This document shows positions 1 through 6,870 of a DNA stretch of 21,076 nucleotides, in pieces (the stretch's first letter is position 1; each line of letters begins with the position of its first letter). Under the pieces are notes generated by a model. It saw nothing but the letters and a program-made list of their open reading frames with translations, did no database searches and was not told where the DNA came from. Origin of the DNA: Bacteroidales bacterium UBA6828 (GTDB lineage: Bacteria > Bacteroidota > Bacteroidia > Bacteroidales > Paludibacteraceae); assembly GCA_002452095.1 (NCBI GenBank), contig DKEG01000028.1, positions 45,724-66,799 on the forward strand, written 5' to 3'. The translations under genes were made by a program, and so were the position numbers.

Positions 1-14
1 CTACGTAATTGGTA

Positions 15-1007
15 TTATGGATGTATAGGGATTGCATACTCTGTATAATTTATGCATATTCGGGCGAGATATTCCTGCTCAGGTTGACCGGGAGTAGGAA
101 TGAGTTCGACACGCTTTTGGGGATTGGTACAGGGGAGCAGACCGAGGGCGGAGAGATCCATAATAGTGGAGTAGCCGGAGCGGGCGATGATATGGCGGGC
201 AGAGAGGAGAGCCGCAGCGAGATCGGTATCGCCAAGGTACGGCACGAGGGTGATATTCGCGTGCGAAAGAGACGTGGCGGGGCGGTCGGGTTTGCCTTGG
301 ACGACAAGGACACGCTCCTGCGAGTGGGCATAGCGGTTGAGTATATGTTCTTCGAGAAGGGTGCGCTGGGGTTCCAAGCCGCTCAGGACGGCGACTACAT
401 CATAATTGGCAAATCGGCTGTCTAAGTGCAGTTTTGCGCCCTCCTCAAAGCGGGAAAGCGCACCGATATAGCGGATACGGTCTGTTGAGGAAAGCGGTGT
501 GCTGAGTATGCCACTAAGGGTATGATTGGGCGTATCGGGTACCCAGACTTCGGCAAAATGGCGATAGACGGCTGCGTGAAGACGGCTAACAATTGGGGAG
601 AGCCGCTGCCACGGACGTGGGAGGAGGATATGAAGTTGGTGGGTGATATAGACGCACTTTGCCAGGGAGGAAAAGAGTCCGAAACGGTTGTCGGAGATAA
701 CAAGGTCGAAATGCTCGGCTTTTAGGTAGCGGTTAAGCAAGCGATGGTCGCGGAGGGAGAAGTACACTATTTTCGGCAAGGCACGGAGCATCGCCCCGAC
801 CTGGCTGTTGCCCGCAGAATAGGTCAGGCGGAGGGAAGCCAAAGGCAACACGGGGAGATCGGGGAAATGGCGACGAAGCAGGAGCAGACTATCGCCATCG
901 CCCCCAAGAACGACCTCATCGCCGGCGGCAAGATGCCGGCGGACAAGCGGAATACAGCGGGAGGCGTGCCCCAGTCCCCAGTTCAAAGGTGCAACGAGAA
1001 GTTTCAT
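15..1007 (-). CDS. MurG-like glycosyltransferase family protein
   Basis: 330 aa, ATG start at 1007 and TAA stop at 15-17. The N-terminus carries NWGLGHASR (residues 9-17), the GxGH-type nucleotide-sugar site of MurG-like GT-B enzymes. The C-terminal half has ARSGYSTIMDLSALG followed by IPTPGQPEQEYLA, the typical acceptor/donor end of the Bacteroidota family annotated as UDP-GlcNAc:LPS-type or MurG-like glycosyltransferase. The role is probably cell-envelope glycan or lipid glycosylation at the inner membrane; the substrate cannot be told. Only 14 residues follow the QEYLA motif, and that tail (ending AIPIHP) is encoded by AT-rich DNA. From memory of the family the tail is usually longer, so the C-terminus may be trimmed or replaced. 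It is last in the minus-strand gene run and separated from the radical SAM gene by a MITE-like element and a heptad repeat array. Confidence 0.75.
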   Translation of the reverse strand: MKLLVAPLNWGLGHASRCIPLVRRHLAAGDEVVLGGDGDSLLLLRRHFPDLPVLPLASLRLTYSAGNSQVGAMLRALPKIVYFSLRDHRLLNRYLKAEHFDLVISDNRFGLFSSLAKCVYITHQLHILLPRPWQRLSPIVSRLHAAVYRHFAEVWVPDTPNHTLSGILSTPLSSTDRIRYIGALSRFEEGAKLHLDSRFANYDVVAVLSGLEPQRTLLEEHILNRYAHSQERVLVVQGKPDRPATSLSHANITLVPYLGDTDLAAALLSARHIIARSGYSTIMDLSALGLLPCTNPQKRVELIPTPGQPEQEYLARICINYTEYAIPIHP

Positions 1008-1015
1008 ATAATTAT

Positions 1016-1096
1016 GAATTATGAATTAAGAATTATGAATTATATGTATTTTCACTGACATTTCACTCTTCATTCATAATTCCTCATTCATAATTA
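1016..1096. repeat. GAATTAN heptad array with inverted partner arm
   Basis: Four consecutive 7-bp units of the form GAATTAN occupy 1016-1043, starting 9 bp upstream of the glycosyltransferase ATG. A second arm at about 1063-1096 carries the complementary units (TTCATAATTC, TCATTCATAATT), so the two can pair around a core of about 20 bp. Related arrays lie at 2021-2069, 2095-2127 and 4130-4157, all next to start codons of the same gene run. Confidence 0.7.
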
Positions 1097-1097
1097 A

Positions 1098-1237
1098 AGT
1101 GAGTTCAAAATAAAAATTCCTTTGCCGCAAAGCGGCAAGAAATCCAAGTAAATCGTTGACTTCACATCCATAAATTGCCATAAATTTTATCGCCTACGGC
1201 GGCAAAGTAAGACAATTTGCTTATATCGAACTGACGT
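1098..1237 (-). mobile_element. MITE-like element, copy 1 (140 bp)
   Basis: The right end, read inward, is ACGTCAGTTCGATATAA. The left end (AGTGAGTTCAAAATAA) is a decayed version of it. The element is flanked on both sides by TAATTAA (1091-1097 and 1238-1244), a probable 7-bp target duplication. Inside are a perfect hairpin TTGCCGC-AAA-GCGGCAA, a conserved box TCCATAAATTGCC, and a second hairpin CGCC-TAC-GGCG. It is the same length as copy 3 and aligns with it along its whole length. It codes for nothing. It begins 9 bp after the radical SAM stop codon. Confidence 0.75.
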
Positions 1238-1246
1238 TAATTAAAG

Positions 1247-2014
1247 TTATGCGCTGATGATGACTTGGTAGCCTTTGGCGATGAGGGGTGCGGCGATGGA
1301 TTCCATTTCGGTGCGGGAGAGTTTTTCCAATGTTTTGACAGGGGTGGCACGGTCGATGACGTACATCATTATCTCGTGCGGACGGAGACGCTCTACGGCA
1401 GCATACCAAGCGGACAATTCCTCGGGGGTAGTGTTGTCGATGGTCTTGCCGAGATGTTTGCCCCGCAGGAAACAAGTCTGGAGGATAAAATCGCCGTTGA
1501 AATGCGAGAGATACTGCTCTATCTGACTGACAGTAAGGGCATTATTCACGGGCTGATCGATACGACGCATAGTCTCGTCGATAGCGGAATCGAGTTTGAG
1601 GATACGGTTGTCGCACTGCCACAGTGCTTCGACCACATCGGGGCGGGCGAGTTGCGTAGAATTGGAGAGAACGGATACGCGGGCGGTCGGGCATATAGCA
1701 TTGCGCAGGGCAATAGTATCGGTGATTATTCCCTTGAAATCGGGGTGCAGCGTAGGCTCGCCATTGCCGCTGAACGTAATCACATCGGGTGTAACGCCCT
1801 CGGTTTGGAGCGATTGCAGTTTGCGTTCCAACGCTTGGCGCACCTCTTCGCGGGTAGGCAGGACGGGGTGCGAGACGGGTTGATTGAAGCCACATTCGCA
1901 ATAGACACAATCGAAAGTGCAGAGTTTGTGCTGCAGAGGCATCAGTTCCATTCCCAGCGAGATACCGAGACGGCGGGAATGGATAGGACCATAGACAATT
2001 TCGGGGAAAAGCAT
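1247..2014 (-). CDS. Radical SAM protein, COG0731-like
   Basis: 255 aa. The N-terminus GPIHSRRLGISLGMELMP is followed by CTFDCVYCECG (C32, C36, C39), the CX3CX2C site that binds the [4Fe-4S] cluster and S-adenosylmethionine. FSGNGEPTLHP (about residue 82 onward) is the GGE-type SAM-binding segment. This layout matches the stand-alone bacterial radical SAM family grouped under COG0731 (named for wyosine-type tRNA modification), whose bacterial substrate is not established. There is no N-terminal flavodoxin domain as in archaeal or eukaryotic TYW1 relatives. The gene lies downstream of dnaG with a 111-bp gap filled by heptad repeats. The ATG at 2014 gives the full SRRLG N-terminus. A MITE-like element follows the stop. 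Confidence 0.85.
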   Translation of the reverse strand: MLFPEIVYGPIHSRRLGISLGMELMPLQHKLCTFDCVYCECGFNQPVSHPVLPTREEVRQALERKLQSLQTEGVTPDVITFSGNGEPTLHPDFKGIITDTIALRNAICPTARVSVLSNSTQLARPDVVEALWQCDNRILKLDSAIDETMRRIDQPVNNALTVSQIEQYLSHFNGDFILQTCFLRGKHLGKTIDNTTPEELSAWYAAVERLRPHEIMMYVIDRATPVKTLEKLSRTEMESIAAPLIAKGYQVIISA

Positions 2015-2020
2015 TGCGGT

Positions 2021-2069
2021 TAATTATGAATTAGGAATTACGAATTACGAATTATGAATTATGAATTAC
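2021..2069. repeat. Seven-unit 7-bp tandem array (GAATTAN)
   Basis: Seven consecutive 7-bp units: one variant (TAATTAT), then GAATTAG, GAATTAC twice, GAATTAT twice and GAATTAC. The array starts 7 bp upstream of the radical SAM ATG. It has exact period 7, and only the last base of the GAATTAN units varies. Confidence 0.8.
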
Positions 2070-2094
2070 AAGTATTGAAATCCGACAGAGCATA

Positions 2095-2127
2095 TAATTC
2101 ATAATTATTCATTCATAATTCATCATT
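2095..2127. repeat. Reverse-complement heptad array
   Basis: Units of the form TAATTCA/TCATTCA at 7-bp period run into the dnaG stop codon (2126-2128). They are the inverse of the array at 2021-2069, so the gap between dnaG and the radical SAM gene could fold into a long AU-rich hairpin around a core of about 25 bp. Confidence 0.6.
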
Positions 2128-4126
2128 AAACAATCACTCGGTTGCCGAGTTGGCGGCAGATGATGTTGCGCACTTCGAGGAGTTGGGATTGGACAGCCAA
2201 CTGCGCTTTTTTCTGTTCCCAGTCGGAGTCGGTTTTCAGCAGTTGCTCCACCTCGTCGAGGCGTAGTTCGATGACCGTCAGTTTGATTTCCAATAGAAGG
2301 CGACCGACCAATTTGTCCAGTTGCTCGGCAGTTTCCTCCTGCTTTACCTCATGCACCACGTTTTCGGAAATACTCTGTTTGGAGTATATTTGACTGAGTT
2401 GGTAGCGGTCGGCAATGAGATCGACCGCCAGACTGCTGACGGCAGAATTGGGATGAAATTTGAAGAACGTCTCCGCCACAAAACCGGCATCGTGGCAATG
2501 GGCGAGGTACTCGTCGATAACGGTTTGACAGAGCGCATTAGGGGCAGCAATGCCATCGGTGGACAGTTGGGCAAGGATATATTCGCCGGTCTGAACAGGC
2601 TGTCCGTTTTCCTGCACATAGAGCGTTCGCTCTCCATAGCGCACAATCACTTGGAGGAGATTGCGGTAGTTCTCCTCTAACTTGATTTGTTTCTTGTTCT
2701 GTTGCGGAGCGGCAGTTGGCGCGGGTGCAGTCTGCTCAGTGTCTTCGGCAAAAGCCGCCATCCGATCCTGCTCCTCGCGCTGTTTTTCCGCTTCGGTGGC
2801 TTTGTTGCGGCGAAGGCGTATCACTTCGCGGGTGAGGAGTTGTTCGTTGATCATCAGTTTGTCCGCCGAGTCCTTGATATATACTTGCCTGGTAATCATA
2901 TCGGGGATTTGGGCAATAGACTGCGTGATGTCTTTGATAAGAGCGGCACGTTTCTGCGGGTCGCCACCTGCCTCCTCTTTCAAAAGCGTTGATTTGAACC
3001 GAATAAAATCGGTTTGGTGGGATTGGATATACTCGATAAAATCAGAAGCGTTGTGGCTCTGTGCATAGGAGTCGGGGTCTTCACCGTCGGGCAGCAGCAC
3101 GACCTTGACATTGAAGCCCTCTTCGAGGAACATATCGATACCCCGCAAAGCGGCATGAATACCCGCTGCATCGCCGTCATAGAGGACGGTGATGTTGCTT
3201 GTAAAACGCTTGATGAGCCGTATCTGCGGTTTGGTAAGGGCGGTACCGCCGCTGGCAACCACGTTCTGAATACCGGACTGGTGCATAGAGATGACATCCA
3301 TCTGCCCCTCCACCAGATAACAGAGGTCTTCACGGGCGATTGCCTGTTTGGCGAGGAAGAGTCCGTACAGTTCGTTGGTCTTGGAGTAGATAAGCGAGTC
3401 GGGCGAATTGACATACTTGCCGACATTCTCTTTCTTCCTCATGATACGCCCCGCAAAGGCGACCGTCTTGCCCGATACGGTATGGATGGGGAACATCACA
3501 CGGTCGCGGAAACGGTCGTAGATACGTCCGTCCTCGCTCTTGCCGCAGACGCCCGTGCCGATCTTGGTATCAACATTGTTGACGATATATTTCTCAATGA
3601 AGCCCTGCTGCTTGAGTGCTGCCGCAAGGGGATTGCCTTTCTCGGGGGAATAGCCGAGTTGGAACTTACGAATGATGTCGTCGCGCAGTCCGCGCTCACG
3701 GAAATAAGCCAGACCGATAGCCTGCCCCTCGGGGGTATCCCACAGTTGGGACTGAAACCAGCGGTTGCAGAAATCGTTGACCACGAACATCGACTCGCGG
3801 TCGTCCTGACGCTGCTGCTCCTCGGGCGACAGTTCGCGTTCCTCCACCTCGATATGGTACTTGCGCCCAAGTTGCTTGACCGCCTCCACGAATGAGCATT
3901 GCTCGATGTCCATAATGAAGCCCACCGCATGCCCCGACTTGCCGCAGCCGAAGCACTTATAGATACCCTTGCTCGGGCTGACGGTGAAAGAGCCGGTCTT
4001 CTCGTTATGGAACGGACAGAGACCGATAAGGTTTGCGCCACGCCGTTTGAGCGTAACGTAGTCGCCGACCACCTCTTCTATCTTGGCGGCGGCGAAAATA
4101 CGGTCTATGGTCTCGCGAGGAATCAA
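2126..4126 (-). CDS. dnaG: DNA primase DnaG
   Basis: 666 aa, full length. It synthesises RNA primers for replication. The CHC2 zinc finger is intact: C37, H40, C58 and C61 in LCPFHNEKTGSF...YKCFGCGKSG. A catalytic core follows with YDRFRDRVMFPI and AFAGRI. The TOPRIM domain spans about residues 264-345, with E273 in LVEGQMDV and the DxD metal-binding pair D317/D319 in VLYDGDAAG. The C-terminal part (about 450-666) should be the DnaB-interacting helical domain and is less conserved. The start is TTG at 4124-4126: the reading frame meets a stop (TAA) three codons further upstream and there is no ATG before residue 67, so TTG is the only start that keeps the zinc finger. A GAATTAN array abuts this start. 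Confidence 0.97.
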   Translation of the reverse strand: MIPRETIDRIFAAAKIEEVVGDYVTLKRRGANLIGLCPFHNEKTGSFTVSPSKGIYKCFGCGKSGHAVGFIMDIEQCSFVEAVKQLGRKYHIEVEERELSPEEQQRQDDRESMFVVNDFCNRWFQSQLWDTPEGQAIGLAYFRERGLRDDIIRKFQLGYSPEKGNPLAAALKQQGFIEKYIVNNVDTKIGTGVCGKSEDGRIYDRFRDRVMFPIHTVSGKTVAFAGRIMRKKENVGKYVNSPDSLIYSKTNELYGLFLAKQAIAREDLCYLVEGQMDVISMHQSGIQNVVASGGTALTKPQIRLIKRFTSNITVLYDGDAAGIHAALRGIDMFLEEGFNVKVVLLPDGEDPDSYAQSHNASDFIEYIQSHQTDFIRFKSTLLKEEAGGDPQKRAALIKDITQSIAQIPDMITRQVYIKDSADKLMINEQLLTREVIRLRRNKATEAEKQREEQDRMAAFAEDTEQTAPAPTAAPQQNKKQIKLEENYRNLLQVIVRYGERTLYVQENGQPVQTGEYILAQLSTDGIAAPNALCQTVIDEYLAHCHDAGFVAETFFKFHPNSAVSSLAVDLIADRYQLSQIYSKQSISENVVHEVKQEETAEQLDKLVGRLLLEIKLTVIELRLDEVEQLLKTDSDWEQKKAQLAVQSQLLEVRNIICRQLGNRVIV

Positions 4127-4129
4127 GGG

Positions 4130-4157
4130 AAATTATGAATTATGAATTACGAATTAG
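4130..4157. repeat. Heptad array upstream of dnaG
   Basis: Four 7-bp units (AAATTAT, GAATTAT, GAATTAC, GAATTAG) begin 4 bp upstream of the TTG start codon of dnaG. It is the same family as the arrays at 1016 and 2021. Confidence 0.7.
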
Positions 4158-4197
4158 GAGGCGTAATCTGTCATTTATCAAACTTGACACATAGTCA

Positions 4198-4929
4198 TCA
4201 TTTTCTCCAGAGATACATACCGAGGCGGATATTCCACTGGTCGAGACGTCCGCGGGTGTAGCGGTCGTTGGCAGCCCCCATCTTGTTGAAATTGGTCTCC
4301 TTATAGGGGTTGATCAGACCGAAGTCGTACCCGCCACGGAGGAAGAACTGTTGATACTGGAAGCCTACACCCACGCCCCATGTGATATTGAAGCGATTAA
4401 GGTCGCGGCTCAGTTCGGAGTCGTTGTAATCAAAGAGAGAATACTTCAGTTTCTCGGAAGAGTTGCCATCCAGTTGCCGCTCGAACACCTTTTCGTCCAT
4501 AGCCACAGCACATTGCACAGAAGGTCCCGTATAGAGAATGATATATGTCTCGCCGGCAATCTCGAACTTATACTGCCAATCGACAAAGAGTTCCAACTGG
4601 TGGTACGTAGTGCGGGTACTTGTTTGAGGATAGGTAGAGAAAGCACTGTTGCTTCTCCATTTGGTCTGCCCTTGCGCAAAGGTATAGTTGATACCGATAC
4701 TGGAGCCGAAACCTTTGATATAGGTAGCATCGTAAACGAACCCCAATTTCAGTCCGTTCAAGACAGTGGTATTGACCAAGGAATCCTGTGCATAGCGGGT
4801 ATCAGGGGAATTGAGACGCAGGACAGGCTGTGCAAAGCCTATCTGGAAGCCGAAGCCTTGTGGCAGGTCTTGCGCAAAAGCGGTAAGAGCAAAAAGGGCG
4901 ATAAGCAATGTGGTTGATAAACGTTTCAT
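4198..4929 (-). CDS. Outer-membrane beta-barrel protein, uncharacterised
   Basis: 243 aa. I place the start at the ATG 4927-4929 because it opens a clean signal peptide, MKRLSTTLLIALFALTAFA, with cleavage before Q20. An upstream in-frame ATG at 4995 would add 22 residues that hide it. The mature part has alternating aromatic/polar strands (for example FGFQIGFAQPVLRLN, LDQWNIRLGMYLW) and ends in W-R-K, as expected of a small 8-12-strand porin-like barrel. I see no specific family motif, so the ligand or function is unknown. It follows the OstA-like gene after 68 bp and sits in the envelope-assembly gene run, which fits an outer-membrane location but does not define a role. Confidence 0.75.
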   Translation of the reverse strand: MKRLSTTLLIALFALTAFAQDLPQGFGFQIGFAQPVLRLNSPDTRYAQDSLVNTTVLNGLKLGFVYDATYIKGFGSSIGINYTFAQGQTKWRSNSAFSTYPQTSTRTTYHQLELFVDWQYKFEIAGETYIILYTGPSVQCAVAMDEKVFERQLDGNSSEKLKYSLFDYNDSELSRDLNRFNITWGVGVGFQYQQFFLRGGYDFGLINPYKETNFNKMGAANDRYTRGRLDQWNIRLGMYLWRK

Positions 4930-4973
4930 AACTATGTGTAATTTTATTAGAACAAAACTCTCAAAACCTCTCT

Positions 4974-4994
4974 TGCGGTGCAACACGCACCGCA
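4974..4994 (-). terminator. Intercistronic hairpin after the OstA-like gene
   Basis: Perfect 8-bp stem TGCGGTGC / GCACCGCA with a 5-nt loop, 3 bp beyond the OstA-like stop codon. On the minus strand it is followed by a purine stretch and only a short T run, so it is a weak terminator at best. It may attenuate or protect the upstream mRNA rather than end transcription. Confidence 0.4.
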
Positions 4995-4997
4995 CTT

Positions 4998-6731
4998 TTA
5001 TTTAGAGGTTTTCAGTTTGCGGGTAGAGCGGGTGTTGGTTTTCTCCGTTTTCGAAGCGTCTTGTGTGGGAGTCTCCTGCTCCGGTTCGGTGGCGGCGGCA
5101 CTGACGGCACCGTTTACGGGGCGTGGTGTGCGCTGCGGGCGGAGGAATACATCGGCGGGCTGCTGCGGGCGTTCCTGTTCCGCCCAGAAGAAACCGCTGA
5201 GACGGTCTTTGCCATCGGGTACTTGGTCCAACGGATAGAGCGTACCAGTGGTCTGCGCCGTAAAGAGGATATGGTGAATCTTCCGGTTTTCGAGATAGAC
5301 CTTGACGAAACTCGACTGCGTGGTATTCACCCCGAGGAACGTGCCGTCGTCCTCCTTTGGGAAGAATACCGTCAGGGCATTGCCGTTCACGTCCACCTGC
5401 CGCAGTTCGCTGTCTCGGATATAGGCAATCATCTCTTTCCCCGCCATCTGGTCGAAATAGGTGCCGGTTTCCTGCCGGACGGTCAGAGCACTGCCTATAC
5501 CGCGGGCATAATAGACCGTACCGTTGCGCATATATATGTATATAGTGTCGGCAGAGATCTGATTGCTGTCGCTCCAGCATACGGGTTCGGTATAGAGCGT
5601 CATCACCGAGTCGCGTCCGTTGTAGGATATTGAGTCGCACACCGCCTGCATATCCTCGCGATAGACACGCACGTTATGGAACGCACGCATAGCACGGTAG
5701 GTGGTATCCTGCCAGAGGGTATCGGGGGGGGCGGTGGTCAGGACGCTGTCGATCAAGATACTGTCGCGGGGAATGAGGTGCATCAGTTGGTACGGCACCT
5801 GCTCGGTAAAAAGTGTATCGGCGTGCATATAGCCGTAGGCGGTAGAGTCCGACCAATCGACCATGAGTGCACTATCGGTCACGTAGCCGTACTCGCCATC
5901 GCGGAACATCTCGCCATAGTTGCCGAAGAGCGTTGCCATCTGCACGGTATCTTTCATTTCCATACCGCCGATGATTTTGCCATAGCCAAGACGTTTATTG
6001 TAGAAGATAGTGTCGCCCGTCATGGATTTGCCGTCGGTATGCACGACATGGGAGCGGTCGAGAAGCATAGACTGCTCGGTTTCCGTATTGTACCAGCCAC
6101 GGGAGGAATAGATATTCGTCTCCTGCTCATAGACGATCAGGGTCGGGCTGACCAAATCGGCGATGTGGGTATCGGTGTTATAGAGCAGCGTATCGGTCGT
6201 AAGGTCGAACTTAGGGTTTTCCAAATGCACATGGTGGCTAAACACCGCCTGCTTGGTATTGGGGGTGTATTGCCCCCATACGGAAGTGAGTGTATTGAGT
6301 GTATCGCTGATGGTGCCGCCCGTATAGTAGTAGGCGATGTCGCGGATACGGTCGTAGTTGAGGCTGTCGGTGGTAAGGATGGTGGGGTTGTCTTTGCCGT
6401 GGACGAGACGCACATGCCGGCGCAGGCGGGCGAACTTGGTATTGCCGTTGTAGAACAACTTATCGCCATAGCCGAGGAGGGTATCGCCCTGCACAAAGCG
6501 CACATGCCCGAAAGCGTCCAGCGAGTTCTCTTTCTCGTAGAAATAGGCGGAGTCGCAATACATCAGGGCAGAGTCGTGGCGGAAGATGACATCACCCCGC
6601 AGGATTTGGGCATCGGCAATGCGCTCCTGATCAAAATTGAGCGTCTCGGAGTGCTCCAAATACACCATTGTCTGTGCTTGCAGCCCCAAGCACAGCAACA
6701 AACTTAATATAGCCGTTCCACAACGTTTCAC
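4998..6731 (-). CDS. OstA/LptA-like periplasmic protein
   Basis: 577 aa with signal peptide MKRCGTAILSLLLCLGLQA cut before Q20. The mature protein is a run of beta-strand repeats of the OstA/LptA type: ILRGDVIFRHDSALMYCDSA, FYEKENSLDAFGHVRFVQGD and DKLFYNGNTKFARLRRHVRL are characteristic of the N-terminal beta-jellyroll. In this superfamily such domains carry lipopolysaccharide across the periplasm (LptA, LptD N-domain). Bacteroidota have a longer version annotated as OstA-like, and this length is typical. A low-complexity tail (about 540-577) is rich in T, K, E and R. It lies directly downstream of the SurA-like chaperone, a common pairing in the phylum that suggests joint work in outer-membrane assembly. 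The exact cargo is an inference. Confidence 0.85.
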   Translation of the reverse strand: MKRCGTAILSLLLCLGLQAQTMVYLEHSETLNFDQERIADAQILRGDVIFRHDSALMYCDSAYFYEKENSLDAFGHVRFVQGDTLLGYGDKLFYNGNTKFARLRRHVRLVHGKDNPTILTTDSLNYDRIRDIAYYYTGGTISDTLNTLTSVWGQYTPNTKQAVFSHHVHLENPKFDLTTDTLLYNTDTHIADLVSPTLIVYEQETNIYSSRGWYNTETEQSMLLDRSHVVHTDGKSMTGDTIFYNKRLGYGKIIGGMEMKDTVQMATLFGNYGEMFRDGEYGYVTDSALMVDWSDSTAYGYMHADTLFTEQVPYQLMHLIPRDSILIDSVLTTAPPDTLWQDTTYRAMRAFHNVRVYREDMQAVCDSISYNGRDSVMTLYTEPVCWSDSNQISADTIYIYMRNGTVYYARGIGSALTVRQETGTYFDQMAGKEMIAYIRDSELRQVDVNGNALTVFFPKEDDGTFLGVNTTQSSFVKVYLENRKIHHILFTAQTTGTLYPLDQVPDGKDRLSGFFWAEQERPQQPADVFLRPQRTPRPVNGAVSAAATEPEQETPTQDASKTEKTNTRSTRKLKTSK

Positions 6732-6744
6732 CCTGTGGTAATTG

Positions 6745-6870
6745 ACGTGAGTTAGAGATAAAAATCCTTTGCCCTTGCGGACAAGAAATCTAAATAAATC
6801 TTTGTCTTAGCATCCATAAATTGCCATAAATCTTATCGCCTGCGGCGGTAAAGTAATGCAATTATCGAAC
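6745..6870 (-). mobile_element. MITE-like element, copy 2 (truncated, about 126 bp)
   Basis: The left end ACGTGAGTTAGAGATAA matches the terminal repeat of copies 1 and 3 with a few changes. Hairpin 1 is degenerate (TTGCCC-TTGC-GGACAA). The central box CATCCATAAATTGCCATAAAT and hairpin 2 (CGCC-TGC-GGCG) are conserved. The right end lacks the outermost ACGTC of the repeat, and the remaining AGTTCGAT motif begins inside the stop codon of the surA-like gene (6871-6873). No target duplication is recognisable. Same orientation as the other two copies. Confidence 0.7.

Noticed and set aside
1016..2127. Possible CRISPR-like array from repeated AT-rich units
   Set aside because: Units are 7 bp with no unique spacers of constant length; these are simple tandem heptads, and no cas genes are present.
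3014..3895. Long plus-strand frame (293 aa) opposite dnaG
   Set aside because: Shadow of the dnaG coding strand; dnaG has complete CHC2 and TOPRIM motifs and this frame has none.
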